Origin: Pedobacter sp. Hv1
GTDB lineage: Bacteria; Bacteroidota; Bacteroidia; Sphingobacteriales; Sphingobacteriaceae
Direction: 5' to 3'
Length of the DNA: 64,000 bases
Assembly (NCBI RefSeq): GCF_001412215.1
Contig: NZ_LLWP01000009.1
Location: forward strand, 434,001-498,000
In this document: one piece after another, positions 35,496-45,144 of the stretch
Numbering within the stretch: position 1 is the first letter of the stretch
How the letters are laid out: every line of letters starts with the position of its first letter
Translations under genes and position numbers: made by a program
Notes under the pieces: model-generated
Database searches by the model: none
Told to the model about the DNA's origin: nothing
What the model saw: the letters and a program-made list of their open reading frames with translations, nothing else

Positions 35496-35957
35496 CGGAT
35501 AAGCTGTTTCGCTTTTTGGTTCGGAGAGCACAAAATAACTCTGAACCGTGGTAATGTTTTCTAGCGTAGCTAATTTATTTCTTAAAAATTGATGATAGGC
35601 ATCCATGTCTGTGGTGGCAATACGCAGAATGAAATCGTGTGCGCCAGTCATTTGCAGGCACTCCATCACCTCGCTAAATTTCGACACCTCGGTTTCAAAT
35701 CTGTTTAGGGTGGTAGCGGTATGGTCTTTTAATAATACATGCGAAAAGGCGATCAAATTTTTATTGATTTTTTTTCTGTCCAGAATGGCCACAATCTTTT
35801 TGATATAACCTTGTTCCTTTAATCGCCTAATACGCTCGTGTATGGTAGCTATAGATTTATATAATTTCATTGCAATCTCTTTATTGGTTAAAGAGGCATC
35901 GTGTTGCAGGAGGTTAAGAATCTCTAAATCAACAGAATCTAAGTTTTTTTGAGTCAT
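35487..35957 (-). CDS. Lrp/AsnC family transcriptional regulator
   Basis: A 156-aa regulator. The N-terminal winged helix-turn-helix (residues 5-55, LQHDASLTNKEIAMKLYKSIATIHERIRRLKEQG) is followed by the AsnC ligand-binding/RAM domain (about 70-150, including ECLQMTGAHDFILRIATTDMDAYHQFL). Family members bind amino acids and control amino-acid metabolism or transport. It converges on the arginase-fold gene. A 17-bp palindrome lies 88 bp upstream of its start and may be an autoregulatory site. Target genes are unknown. Confidence 0.93.
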   Translation of the reverse strand: MTQKNLDSVDLEILNLLQHDASLTNKEIAMKLYKSIATIHERIRRLKEQGYIKKIVAILDRKKINKNLIAFSHVLLKDHTATTLNRFETEVSKFSEVMECLQMTGAHDFILRIATTDMDAYHQFLRNKLATLENITTVQSYFVLSEPKSETAYPLT

Positions 35958-36333
35958 TGTTGTGGCTGTAAAATGAAAAAAACAAATACAATTTGGTTAG
36001 AAAGTGGTATAAAACTGAAAAAAAGAATAAATAAAACTCAAATATCCATAAAATTTATGGAATAATTAAGGTCTATTGGTTTTATTAGCTGTAATGCTCA
36101 TTTTTATTAAAAATAAAAGATGCTGCATAAATCGGTTCATCTATCAAAAGATTAGCCAGATATCTCACCCAAAATAAAGAGTTAAAGGATTACTATTTTG
36201 TTGAAATCCTGACTCAGTAAACGGCTTGTCTTTTAATTTATAATAGATATTGAACAACATCTACCTAAAAAAACATATAAGTGACCGAACCCGCATTTTT
36301 TGCAATGCGTATTAACAATCTAAAAATTTAACC
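35958..36333. other. 376-bp divergent intergenic region
   Basis: No credible ORF. It holds one palindrome at 36045-36061 and A/T-rich sequence toward the TlpA-like gene. The regulator and TlpA-like genes are transcribed outward from here, so promoters for both are expected. I could not assign clear -33/-7 boxes. Confidence 0.5.
36045..36061. promoter_or_regulatory. 17-bp palindrome upstream of the Lrp-type gene
   Basis: TCCATAAA-A-TTTATGGA is perfect around a central A. AT-rich imperfect dyads are typical Lrp sites, so this is a possible operator. No second copy was noticed. Confidence 0.35.
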
Positions 36334-37485
36334 ATGAAAAAACTATTATTATCTGCTATCTGCCTACTTCCGATAGGCTTAATGGCGCAAGAGGCTTTTA
36401 CCATTAAAGGTAAAGTAGGGAACTTAAATGCACCTGCAAAAGCTTATTTAACTTACAGTGTTGGTAAAACAAAAGTAAGCGATTCTGCTACCGTAACCAA
36501 AGGTGCCTTTGAGTTTAAAGGAAACATAGAGTCGCCAACTATGGCATCTATTAGAATTAAACATGATGCTAGCCCAGTTAATCCAGACCCTAAAAAACGT
36601 GTGCCATTAGATGTGGTGCAACTGTATTTAGAAAAAGCAACCATTAATGTAACAGCGAAAGATTCTGTTAAAAATGCCAAAATAACTGGCTCGAAAATTA
36701 ATGATGACAATGCCAGGTATAAAGCCTTATTTGCAAAAATGAATGCCGATGTAGAGACGTTAATGAAAGAATATAATGGCTACAGCAATGAGCAGAGAAA
36801 GGACACTACTTTTATGAAGCCATTTATGACAAGATATAATGCAGCCAATAAAGAGAGAGGTCCAATGAACAAAAAGTTTGTAGAAGAAAACCGTAATTCC
36901 TACATCGGTTTGGTAACTTACAGGAGCATTATGGGTTATGATATTGACCCTACCGTTGTTGAACCAGAATACCACAAATTTTCGGCTGCTTTAAGAGCTA
37001 CACAAGTAGGAAAAGATATTCAGACTGCCATTGATGGGGCTAAAAAAACTCAGATTGGCACCATGTTTACAGATTTTACACAGTATGATCCAGAAGGTAA
37101 AGCGGTAAACTTGTCTAGCCTTAAAGGTAAATATGTATTGGTAGATTTTTGGGCTTCGTGGTGTGGCCCTTGTCGTCAAGAAAACCCACATGTATTGGCC
37201 GCTTACAGCAAATACAAAAACAGAAACTTCGAAATATTGGGCGTATCACTTGATGAACCAAATAAGAAGGCAGAATGGTTAAAGGCAGTTAAAGATGATG
37301 GTTTAACTTGGCCTCAGGTTTCGGACTTAAAAGAAGGTGGCAATACTGCAGCCAAACTTTATGGAGTTCAGGCTATTCCTTTTAATTTCATTATGGATCC
37401 AAGTGGTAAAATTGTTGCCAAAAACCTTAGAGGAGACAAACTGGAAGAGAAATTAGAAGAATTATTAGGCGGAAAAACAAAATAG
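36334..37485 (+). CDS. TlpA-like thioredoxin with DUF4369 domain, copy 1
   Basis: A 383-aa exported protein. The signal peptide ends at residue 19 (LMAQ). Residues about 22-125 match DUF4369 (FTIKGKVGNLNAPAKAYL). A helical linker follows, and the C-terminal thioredoxin domain carries WASWCGPCRQE (CxxC) and a cis-Pro in AIPFNF. Such periplasmic thiol-disulfide proteins are abundant in Bacteroidota; they reduce or isomerise envelope disulfides. A close paralogue follows 171 bp downstream, and a small Cys-rich secreted peptide is encoded beyond that. Tandem duplication with a shared leader sequence is evident. Confidence 0.92.
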   Translation: MKKLLLSAICLLPIGLMAQEAFTIKGKVGNLNAPAKAYLTYSVGKTKVSDSATVTKGAFEFKGNIESPTMASIRIKHDASPVNPDPKKRVPLDVVQLYLEKATINVTAKDSVKNAKITGSKINDDNARYKALFAKMNADVETLMKEYNGYSNEQRKDTTFMKPFMTRYNAANKERGPMNKKFVEENRNSYIGLVTYRSIMGYDIDPTVVEPEYHKFSAALRATQVGKDIQTAIDGAKKTQIGTMFTDFTQYDPEGKAVNLSSLKGKYVLVDFWASWCGPCRQENPHVLAAYSKYKNRNFEILGVSLDEPNKKAEWLKAVKDDGLTWPQVSDLKEGGNTAAKLYGVQAIPFNFIMDPSGKIVAKNLRGDKLEEKLEELLGGKTK

Positions 37486-37503
37486 CCATTCAACGATAAA
37501 GAG

Positions 37504-37529
37504 AAAAGCCTGGTCACCGGGCTTTTTTT
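37504..37529 (+). terminator. Terminator after TlpA-like copy 1
   Basis: AAAGCCTGGT-CACCGGGCTTT hairpin with one internal mismatch, followed by a run of T. It separates the two thioredoxin genes transcriptionally. Confidence 0.8.
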
Positions 37530-37656
37530 GAAAACGGGTACTACAAACCCCAAATAAACACATCAATATGAGGTTGAATTGACCATCAAACCTCTCTGAT
37601 AAACGGCAGAATTTATATATTTGATTAAAATAACCAAAACCCAATTTTATAACCCA

Positions 37657-38820
37657 ATGAAAAAATTAGTATTATCTGCTATCTGCCTACTTCCCCTAGG
37701 TGTAATGGCACAACAAGCTTTTATAGTTAAAGGTAAAGTAGGTAGCTTAGATGCACCTGCAATGGCTTATTTAAGTTATACTTCTGGTAAAACCAGGGTA
37801 ATCGACTCTGCTGCAGTAACCAAAGGTGCCTTTGAGTTTAAAGGAAACGTAGAATCGCCAACTACAGCAACGCTTAGAATTAAACACGATGCTACTCCGG
37901 TTAATCCAGATCCTAAAAAACGGATACCAGCAGATCAGCTCTCTATTTATTTAGAGAAAGCAACCATTAATGTAACAGCGCCAGATTCGGTTAAAAAAGC
38001 AAAAATAACAGGGTCAAAAGTTAATGACGACAATGCGAGGTTTAAAGCCTTATTTACAAAAATAGATGCTGATGTAGCGGTGTTAATGAAAGAATATAAC
38101 GGATACACCACTGAACAGAAAAAGGATGAAAATTTTATGAAGCCATTTATGGAAAAATATAATGCGGCCAATAAAGAAAGAATGCCTTTGACTAAAAAGT
38201 TTGCTGAAGAAAATCGTGACTCTTATATCGGCTTATCAGCTTATAGAAGTGTAATTGGGTCTGATTTTGATCCAAAGGTAGTAGAGCCAGAGTTTTTAAA
38301 ATATTCTGCTGCAGTTAGAACAACAGCTTTGGGGAAATATATTGATGAATCAATTCAGGGAGCGAAAAAAACGCAGCTTGGCTTAACAACTGATTTCACC
38401 CAAAATGACCAAAATGGCAAACCTGTTAAATTATCTGATTTTAAAGGTAAATATGTACTGGTAGATTTCTGGGCAGCATGGTGTGGGCCGTGCAGACAAG
38501 AAAATCCTAATGTTGTAATCGCTTACAATAAATTTAAGGATAAGAATTTTACAATATTGGGTGTTTCTTTAGATGGAATGACTGAAAAAACCAGAACGAC
38601 CAAAGAAGATTGGTTAAAAGCGATCGAAGATGATAAATTAACTTGGACTCACGTTTCAGATTTAAAAGGCTGGGACAATGAAGTGTCTAAAAGCTATGGC
38701 ATTGGTGGTATACCTTTTAACTTCCTAGTTGACCCAACAGGTAAAATTGTTGCTAAAAACCTTAGAGGAGAAGAACTGCAAACCAAACTAGCAGAACTAT
38801 TAGGTGGAAAAACCAAATAA
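37657..38820 (+). CDS. TlpA-like thioredoxin with DUF4369 domain, copy 2
   Basis: A 387-aa exported protein, colinear with copy 1. The signal peptide MKKLVLSAICLLPLGVMAQ is almost the same, followed by DUF4369 and a thioredoxin domain with WAAWCGPCRQE and IPFNF. I start it at the ATG at 37657; a TTG 12 codons upstream is in frame but would put polar residues before the signal peptide. Identity with copy 1 is highest at both ends and in the CxxC region. Between them lies a terminator, so each has its own promoter. The two may differ in substrates. Confidence 0.92.
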   Translation: MKKLVLSAICLLPLGVMAQQAFIVKGKVGSLDAPAMAYLSYTSGKTRVIDSAAVTKGAFEFKGNVESPTTATLRIKHDATPVNPDPKKRIPADQLSIYLEKATINVTAPDSVKKAKITGSKVNDDNARFKALFTKIDADVAVLMKEYNGYTTEQKKDENFMKPFMEKYNAANKERMPLTKKFAEENRDSYIGLSAYRSVIGSDFDPKVVEPEFLKYSAAVRTTALGKYIDESIQGAKKTQLGLTTDFTQNDQNGKPVKLSDFKGKYVLVDFWAAWCGPCRQENPNVVIAYNKFKDKNFTILGVSLDGMTEKTRTTKEDWLKAIEDDKLTWTHVSDLKGWDNEVSKSYGIGGIPFNFLVDPTGKIVAKNLRGEELQTKLAELLGGKTK

Positions 38821-38833
38821 ATAAGTAATTCCG

Positions 38834-38881
38834 AAAAAAAACGGGCTGTCTCAAAATAAAAAAGAGACAGCCCGTTTTTTT
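38834..38881. terminator. Bidirectional terminator between TlpA-like copy 2 and peptide gene
   Basis: ACGGGCTGTCTC and GAGACAGCCCGT arms around an A-rich 11-nt loop, with A8 on one side and T7 on the other. It serves the convergent thioredoxin and GG-leader peptide genes. Confidence 0.92.
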
Positions 38882-38907
38882 ATGCTAAGCCGAGTAAGTT
38901 AAATGCC

Positions 38908-39129
38908 TTACGAAGCATTGCAAGCTCCTCCGTCGATAGCGCCAAATGGACAAGCAGATTGCGCCTCATTACAAGTCATCCTGCCTAGATGTATTGATTG
39001 ATCAGAATTATGACATGTCCAATCACATGAAAATTGCCAACCCATGCCATTACAGGAATCAATACTATCAACACCTCCCAATACTTTTTTCATTTCTGTT
39101 TTACTTAATACATTCATTTTTTTCATCAT
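38908..39129 (-). CDS. Cys-rich double-glycine leader peptide (bacteriocin-like)
   Basis: A 73-aa precursor. The leader MNVLSKTEMKKVLGG ends in Gly18-Gly19, the processing site of C39-peptidase exporters. Hydrophobic leader positions (V, L, M, V, L) match GG leaders. The predicted core (residues 20-73) has six cysteines at 26, 35, 39, 53, 60 and 70, plus a Cys-Pro, which suggests three disulfides. Bacteroidota often annotate such genes as bacteriocin-like. Translation could start at residue 1, 2 or 5. No ABC exporter or immunity gene is visible within the window. The neighbouring secreted thioredoxins could help oxidise or reduce it, but that is speculation. Confidence 0.75.
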   Translation of the reverse strand: MMKKMNVLSKTEMKKVLGGVDSIDSCNGMGWQFSCDWTCHNSDQSIHLGRMTCNEAQSACPFGAIDGGACNAS

Positions 39130-39228
39130 TTTTTTGATTTAATAGGGTTTAAAAGATTGATAATTAGGTAATCTAAATCTATACAATTTTATTGATCTCT
39201 ATAAGTGATTAAAAAAATGAACAAAAAG

Positions 39229-39260
39229 GAAAGCCCCGAAAAATTTTCGGGGCTTTTTTA
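39229..39260. terminator. Terminator after purD
   Basis: AAGCCCCGAAAA and TTTTCGGGGCTT arms, with T-rich sequence on both strands after the stem. It lies 25 bp downstream of the purD stop. Confidence 0.88.
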
Positions 39261-39284
39261 GGATAGGAGATTTGAGTAGTTCAG

Positions 39285-40556
39285 TTACATCAAATCAAAC
39301 CCTATATCTTCTCTAAAATATTTGCCATCAAAATAGACACGGGCCGCATCAGCAGTAGCACATTGTAAGGCATTAAATTGGTTATCTTGAATACTAGTAA
39401 TGGCAATCACTCTTCCGCCGTTGGTTTTAACTACTCCACCTTCTAGATTGGTGCCTGCATGGAAAGCCAATGAATCGCGGAGATTTTCTAGACCAGAAAT
39501 TGCTTTGCCTTTCTCATACTCGCCAGGGTAGCCACCTGCAACAATCATTACTGTTGCCGCACTTTTATTGCTAATATTGATTTTATAATCGCCTAATTTC
39601 TTTTGTGCACAAGCATTAAACAATTCTACCAAGTCATTCTCAATTCTTGGAATTACACTTTCAGTTTCAGGGTCGCCCATGCGGCAATTGTACTCAATTA
39701 CATAAGGTTTGTCGCCAACTTTAATTAGTCCAAAGAAAATAAAGCCTGTATAATCGATTTTATCTTTTACCAAACCGTCAATAGTGGGTTGGATAATGCT
39801 GGTTTTAATTTCGGCTAAAAATGCTTCGTTGGCAAATGGAACCGGAGATACAGAACCCATACCGCCAGTATTTAAACCAGTATCGCCTTGTCCAATTCTT
39901 TTGTAGTCTTTGGCTTCTGGTAAAATCACATAGTTTTGTCCATCGCTCAATACAAAAACCGAAAGTTCAATTCCCGTTAAAAACTCTTCAACCACAACAG
40001 TGCTTCCGGCATTGCCGAATTTGCCACCTAACATTAATTTGAGTTCTTCTTGCGCTTCTGCAGTATTGTCTATAATCAACACCCCTTTCCCAGCGGCCAA
40101 ACCATCGGCTTTTAAAACAATAGGTAAGGCATGGGTTTGTAAATAGGCCAAACCATCTGCTAGGTTTTCATTGCTAAAAGACCTAGATTTTGCTGTCGGA
40201 ATGCCATGGCGTTCCATAAATTGTTTAGAGAAGTCTTTACTTCCTTCTAAAATAGCGCCTTCCTTTTTAGGACCAATAACCGGGATGTGTGCCAAAGCCT
40301 CATCATTGCTAAAAAAATCATGGATACCATTTACCAAAGGTTCTTCTGGACCAACTACTAAAAGCTCAACGCCTTCTTTTAGCGCAAATGCCTTTACAGC
40401 CTCAAAATCATTCGGATTGAGGTTTACATTTTTACCGTAAGCACTAGTGCCAGCGTTTCCAGGAGCGATAAATAATTTTGAGCATTGAGCAGATTGGCTC
40501 ATTTTCCAGGCAAAAGCACATTCTCTTCCACCAGAACCTAATAGTAAAATTGTCAT
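39285..40556 (-). CDS. purD: Phosphoribosylamine-glycine ligase
   Basis: A 423-aa ATP-grasp enzyme of de novo purine synthesis that joins 5-phosphoribosylamine and glycine to GAR. Motifs are ILLLGSGGRECAFAW at the N-terminus, LKADGLAAGKGVLI near residue 165, and the ATP-grasp core GFIFFGLIKVGDKPYVIEYNCRMGDPETE near 270-298. The length is standard. It is monocistronic by context, with a terminator after it and a divergent small gene upstream. No PurD frameshift or insertion is visible. Confidence 0.97.
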   Translation of the reverse strand: MTILLLGSGGRECAFAWKMSQSAQCSKLFIAPGNAGTSAYGKNVNLNPNDFEAVKAFALKEGVELLVVGPEEPLVNGIHDFFSNDEALAHIPVIGPKKEGAILEGSKDFSKQFMERHGIPTAKSRSFSNENLADGLAYLQTHALPIVLKADGLAAGKGVLIIDNTAEAQEELKLMLGGKFGNAGSTVVVEEFLTGIELSVFVLSDGQNYVILPEAKDYKRIGQGDTGLNTGGMGSVSPVPFANEAFLAEIKTSIIQPTIDGLVKDKIDYTGFIFFGLIKVGDKPYVIEYNCRMGDPETESVIPRIENDLVELFNACAQKKLGDYKINISNKSAATVMIVAGGYPGEYEKGKAISGLENLRDSLAFHAGTNLEGGVVKTNGGRVIAITSIQDNQFNALQCATADAARVYFDGKYFREDIGFDLM

Positions 40557-40619
40557 GGCAACAAAGATATTGCTTTACTTTTAGAAGACATATAAAATAT
40601 AAATAAATAGCCAACAGTA

Positions 40620-40700
40620 AATAGGGAATAGATAATGGGCAATAGGGGTAAATTTGTTTATCTATTTACTATTGCCTATTTCCCATTTCCTAAATTAGGC
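40620..40700. repeat. Imperfect inverted word repeat
   Basis: AAATAGGGAATAGATAATGGGCAATAGGGG is followed, after a short spacer, by CTATTTACTATTGCCTATTTCCC, which is roughly its complement. It lies in the gap upstream of purD and is probably degenerate intergenic filler, not a terminator. Confidence 0.5.
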
Positions 40701-40787
40701 CCTCAAGCGCTTTAGCACCGTTATAAGAGATTTAGATGCAATCATATTTCTATATGTAAAAGATTAAAATTAGATTTGCCGCTAGAA

Positions 40788-41093
40788 ATGAAGCACATTG
40801 TTACCATATCTCTGGTTTTTTTTAGCCTAACTCACCTTGCCAAAACTGAGCGAGTAGAGAGTTTAAGGATATTGACCGAGCGCTATTGTAACAGACAACA
40901 GGTTTCTACCCAAACAATTACACAGGATTCTGATCAACTGAATGATGATTACCAAAGTCCTTTCTTTTTATCTTATAGCGAATTAGCTTCTATAGGAGCA
41001 TTGCCTAAACTACAAGTTGCTAAATACAGAGCACAGAACCAAGTTGTTGCAGATCTTGCAGTTGTAGATAAACCAAAAAATAACAGTCCTTAG
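40788..41093 (+). CDS. Small secreted protein of unknown function
   Basis: A 101-aa protein starting at the ATG at 40788 (a TTG four codons earlier is in frame). Residues 1-18 form a hydrophobic signal-like stretch (IVTISLVFFSLTHLAKT). The rest is polar, Gln-rich and without motif that I recognise; SPFFLSYSELASIG is the most structured part. It lies divergently from purD and 157 bp upstream of secA. The signal peptide and sensible composition favour a real gene, but no family is evident. Confidence 0.5.
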   Translation: MKHIVTISLVFFSLTHLAKTERVESLRILTERYCNRQQVSTQTITQDSDQLNDDYQSPFFLSYSELASIGALPKLQVAKYRAQNQVVADLAVVDKPKNNSP

Positions 41094-41250
41094 TTACCTT
41101 TCTTTTAAAATAACAATGCTGCACTATCGAAATGATAGGCAGGTTCGAGTTTTTAACTCCCCTCAACTGCCAAGTTGGCTTATACGTAAGTAATGGCTTG
41201 GTTGTTGCAAATTGATCATTTTTGAATTTTTATAAACACAGATACACAAC

Positions 41251-44200
41251 ATGTTAGGATTTTTAGCCAAGATATTTGGAAGCAAATCAGAAAGAGATAT
41301 TAAGGTGCTACAACCCTTAGTTCAACAGATAAACGAAGAATATGCAAAATTAGCCTCATTAAGCAATGATGAGCTACGTCATAAAACCATCGAATTTAAA
41401 GCAACTATTGCTGAGGCATTGGCCACTATTGATGCAAAAATTGCAGAAACAAAATTGAATGCAGAGAATCAAGAACTGTCATTACAAGAGAAAACTGCTT
41501 TGTATGAAGAAGTTGATGCTTTGGCCAAAGAAAGAAATGTAGAGCTTGAAAAAGTATTGCTACAAATTATGCCAGCAGCTTTTGCGGTAGTTAAAGATAC
41601 TTCACGCCGTTTAAGCGAGAACGAGGCACTAGAAGTAACCGCTACACAATTTGATAGAGATTACGCAGCCCGTAAAAACAATGTTAAAATTGTAGGCGAT
41701 AAAGCTTATTGGGCCAATAAATGGGATGCAGCTGGTACGGAAGTAGCCTGGAACATGGTACATTACGATGTACAGTTGATTGGTGGTATGGTATTGCACA
41801 GCGGTAAAATTGCAGAGATGGCTACTGGTGAGGGTAAAACCTTGGTAAGTACATTGCCTGCATATCTCAATGCCCTAGCAGGCGAAGGTGTACACATCGT
41901 AACGGTGAATGATTACCTTGCTCGACGAGATTCAGAGTGGAATGGTCCTTTATTTGAGTTCCATGGTTTAAAGGTTGATTGTATTGATAAACATGAGCCA
42001 AACTCTCAAGAACGTAGAAATGCGTACTTGGCAGATATTACCTACGGAACAAACAACGAGTTTGGTTTCGATTACCTGCGTGACAATATGTCGCAAACGC
42101 CAGACCAATTGGTGCAACGTAAATTGCACTTTGCCATGGTTGATGAGGTCGATTCAGTTTTAATTGATGATGCCCGTACCCCATTGATCATTTCTGGTCC
42201 AGTTCCTTTTGGAGATCAACATGAGTTTCATGAGTTAAAACCACGTATCGAGCGTTTGGTGAATGCCCAAAAAACATTTGTAAGCCAAGCCTTAAACGAC
42301 GCAAAAAAATTAATAAACGATGGTAAAACCGGCACCGAAGAAGGCGAAGGTGGTTTAGCCTTATTACGTGCACACCGTGGTTTGCCAAAGAATAAAGCTT
42401 TGATCAAGTTTTTAAGTGAAGGAAGTGTAAGACAGACTTTGCTTAAAACAGAAAACTATTACATGGCAGATCAGTCTAAGAATATGCCAAAGGTAGATTC
42501 TGAGTTGTTCTTCTATATCGATGAAAAAAATAACCAGGTAGAATTAACAGAAAAAGGAATTGAGCTCATTACCCAACAAGGTGAAGATGTAAGTTTCTTC
42601 GTTTTGCCAGACGTGGGTACCGAAATTGCCGAAATTGAAAAATCTAGCTTAAGCAGTGAAGAGAAAATTGCGCAGAAAGACGCTTTAATGCGTGATTATT
42701 CTGTAAAAGCAGAGCGCATCCACTCGGTAAACCAGTTGTTAAAAGCCTATACCTTGTTCGAGATTGATGTAGAATACATTATTGATGAAGGCAAGATTAA
42801 AATTGTAGATGAGCAGACTGGCCGTATCATGGATGGTCGTCGTTATTCTGATGGTTTACACCAAGCAATTGAGGCTAAAGAAAATGTAAAGGTAGAAGAT
42901 GCCTCACAAACTTATGCTACGGTTACCTTGCAAAACTTCTTCCGTATGTACCACAAATTGTGTGGGATGACGGGTACGGCAACTACCGAAGCAGGCGAGT
43001 TCTGGTCTATCTATAAGTTAGATGTGGTAGAAATACCAACTAACCGTGTAATGGCCAGATTAGATCATCAAGATTATGTATACCGTACCATTAGAGAAAA
43101 ATACAATGCTGTAGCAGAAGAAATTGTAAAATTAACAGAAGCAGGCCGCCCGGTATTGGTGGGTACTACTTCAGTTGAGATTTCGGAGTTGTTAAGTAGA
43201 ATGCTTAAACTACGTGGCATTAAGCACAACGTGTTAAATGCGAAGATGCACCAGAAAGAGGCAGACATTGTAGCAGAAGCAGGTATTGCAGGTACAGTTA
43301 CCATTGCTACCAACATGGCAGGTCGTGGTACGGATATCAAGTTAGGCCCAGGCGTTAAAGATGCTGGTGGTTTAGCTATTGTAGGTACAGAACGCCATGA
43401 GTCTCGTCGTGTAGACAGACAGTTGCGTGGTCGTGCAGGTCGTCAGGGAGATCCAGGAACTTCTCAGTTCTTTGTTTCATTGGAAGATAACTTGATGCGT
43501 TTATTTGGTTCAGAGCGTATTTCTAACATCATGGTTAAGATGGGTATCGAAGAAGGTGAAGTAATTCAACACTCTATGATTACCAATTCTATCGAACGTG
43601 CACAGAAAAAAGTAGAAGAAAACAACTTTGGTGTGCGTAAACGTTTGTTAGAGTATGATGATGTAATGAACTCTCAACGTTCGGTAATCTATGCTAAACG
43701 TCGCAATGCTTTATTTGGCGATCGTTTAGATGTAGACATGAACAATATGGTATTTGATGTTGCAGAAGATATTGTAACCGAATACAAAGAAAGTTCAAAC
43801 TACGAAGGATTTAGATTAGAGGTGATCAAAAACTTCTCATCAGATACTGCAATTACAGAACAAGAATTTGGATCGAAAAACATCCATGCCCTAACAGATA
43901 TCTTATTTGAAGAGGTAACTACTTTCTATGCTCGTAAATCTGAAGGCATTATGGGCCAAGCTTTACCAGTATTAAAGCAGGTTTTTGAAGAGCGTGGAGA
44001 ACATGTTGAACAGGTTGTGGTTCCATTTACAGATGGTATCCGTCATATCCAAGTACCAGTTGACTTGAAAAAAGCATTGGCCAACAAAGGACGTGAAGTA
44101 ACAAAAGCTTTCGAAAAAACCATTATCCTTGCTTTGATTGACGATAGCTGGAAAGAGCATTTACGTGAAATGGACGAATTGAAACAGTCTGTACAAAATG

Positions 44201-44559
44201 CGGTTTATGAACAAAAAGATCCGTTAATTATTTATAAAATGGAAGCCTTCAATTTATTCAAAAGCATGTTAAATGTGGTGAATAAAGAAGTAGTGAGCTT
44301 CTTATATAAAGGTGGTATTCCGGTGCAGCAAGATGCTGATGATGTGAGAGAAGTTCAAGCACCAAGACGTGAGCAGAGCAAACTGAAAACATCTAAACCA
44401 GAATATGGCCAGGCAGACAGTAGTGCCATGTCTATGGAAGATACAAGAGAAATGGCTCCACCACAACCTATTCGTAAAGAAGTTACAGTAGGCCGTAATG
44501 AGCCTTGCCCTTGTGGTAGCGGTAAGAAATATAAAAACTGCCACGGTGCAAACGCATAA
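41251..44559 (+). CDS. secA: Preprotein translocase ATPase SecA
   Basis: A 1102-aa motor of the Sec pathway. Walker A is [20 protein letters not shown] near residues 190-210, the DEAD-like Walker B is [18 protein letters not shown], and motif VI reads [16 protein letters not shown]. The C-terminus carries the zinc-binding SEC-C motif [14 protein letters not shown]. Between the nucleotide-binding halves, about 150 residues are inserted after HDAKKLIND-type sequence, which is normal for Bacteroidota SecA and explains the length over the about 900 aa of E. coli. A good terminator follows. It is preceded by a 157-bp gap without an obvious second gene. Confidence 0.99.
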   Translation: MLGFLAKIFGSKSERDIKVLQPLVQQINEEYAKLASLSNDELRHKTIEFKATIAEALATIDAKIAETKLNAENQELSLQEKTALYEEVDALAKERNVELEKVLLQIMPAAFAVVKDTSRRLSENEALEVTATQFDRDYAARKNNVKIVGDKAYWANKWDAAGTEVAWNMVHYDVQLIGGMVLHSGKIAEMATGEGKTLVSTLPAYLNALAGEGVHIVTVNDYLARRDSEWNGPLFEFHGLKVDCIDKHEPNSQERRNAYLADITYGTNNEFGFDYLRDNMSQTPDQLVQRKLHFAMVDEVDSVLIDDARTPLIISGPVPFGDQHEFHELKPRIERLVNAQKTFVSQALNDAKKLINDGKTGTEEGEGGLALLRAHRGLPKNKALIKFLSEGSVRQTLLKTENYYMADQSKNMPKVDSELFFYIDEKNNQVELTEKGIELITQQGEDVSFFVLPDVGTEIAEIEKSSLSSEEKIAQKDALMRDYSVKAERIHSVNQLLKAYTLFEIDVEYIIDEGKIKIVDEQTGRIMDGRRYSDGLHQAIEAKENVKVEDASQTYATVTLQNFFRMYHKLCGMTGTATTEAGEFWSIYKLDVVEIPTNRVMARLDHQDYVYRTIREKYNAVAEEIVKLTEAGRPVLVGTTSVEISELLSRMLKLRGIKHNVLNAKMHQKEADIVAEAGIAGTVTIATNMAGRGTDIKLGPGVKDAGGLAIVGTERHESRRVDRQLRGRAGRQGDPGTSQFFVSLEDNLMRLFGSERISNIMVKMGIEEGEVIQHSMITNSIERAQKKVEENNFGVRKRLLEYDDVMNSQRSVIYAKRRNALFGDRLDVDMNNMVFDVAEDIVTEYKESSNYEGFRLEVIKNFSSDTAITEQEFGSKNIHALTDILFEEVTTFYARKSEGIMGQALPVLKQVFEERGEHVEQVVVPFTDGIRHIQVPVDLKKALANKGREVTKAFEKTIILALIDDSWKEHLREMDELKQSVQNAVYEQKDPLIIYKMEAFNLFKSMLNVVNKEVVSFLYKGGIPVQQDADDVREVQAPRREQSKLKTSKPEYGQADSSAMSMEDTREMAPPQPIRKEVTVGRNEPCPCGSGKKYKNCHGANA

Positions 44560-44574
44560 TTTGTAATACAAGAT

Positions 44575-44615
44575 AAGAATGCCGAATTTTGCAAAAAGTT
44601 CGGCATTCTTTTTTT
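44575..44615 (+). terminator. Terminator after secA
   Basis: AAGAATGCCGAA and TTCGGCATTCTT form a 12-bp stem with a run of T residues. It begins 16 bp after the secA stop. Confidence 0.93.
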
Positions 44616-44686
44616 AGAAATAGCTCGTTTTGGAGAGGCTGAAATTTGGTCCAATTATTGGAAATGTGGTTTTTGAATTGTGATTT

Positions 44687-45127
44687 ATGGTAAGAATTTA
44701 TCTTTTTTTGGTTTGTATATTTTGCTTTGAATATTCCTTTGCACAAACAAAGGGAGAAGTAACCGTAGTGAAAGATCCACTTATTGATAGTTTAATTGCC
44801 AAACGCATTGAGCTCAATAAGAAAAAACCGACTACAACTAACCCAACAGGTACCACCATCGTATCGCAAATGGGGTATCGGGTACAGATTTTTTACGGGT
44901 TGGATAGAAAAGAAGTTTTCAGTGGACAGGATAAATTTAAGGCACTCTATCCCAAACTAAGAACATACATTACCTACAAAGAACCCAATTATTATTTACG
45001 TGTAGGCGATTTTAGGACCCGATTGGAAGCCCAAAACCTGCTGAACGAATTGAAAGGGATTTTTCCCACCCTATTTATCTATCGGGAAAAGATCAATGCC
45101 CCAGAACTAGAAGAAACTAACAAGTAG
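44687..45127 (+). CDS. SPOR domain-containing protein
   Basis: A 146-aa exported protein. The signal peptide ends around residue 20 (EYSFAQ). The SPOR domain (about residues 62-140) carries YRVQIFYGLDRKE and YLRVGDFRTRLEAQNLLNELK, typical of peptidoglycan-binding SPOR repeats that locate to division sites by binding glycan strands lacking stem peptides. It begins 72 bp after the secA terminator and precedes the M20 peptidase by 17 bp, so the two may be cotranscribed. Confidence 0.88.
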   Translation: MVRIYLFLVCIFCFEYSFAQTKGEVTVVKDPLIDSLIAKRIELNKKKPTTTNPTGTTIVSQMGYRVQIFYGLDRKEVFSGQDKFKALYPKLRTYITYKEPNYYLRVGDFRTRLEAQNLLNELKGIFPTLFIYREKINAPELEETNK

Positions 45128-45144
45128 CTTAAAGAGAAAGACAC

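Noticed and set aside
41117-41194. 25-codon frame before secA
   Set aside because: Too short, no membrane or leader character, no support beyond an ATG.
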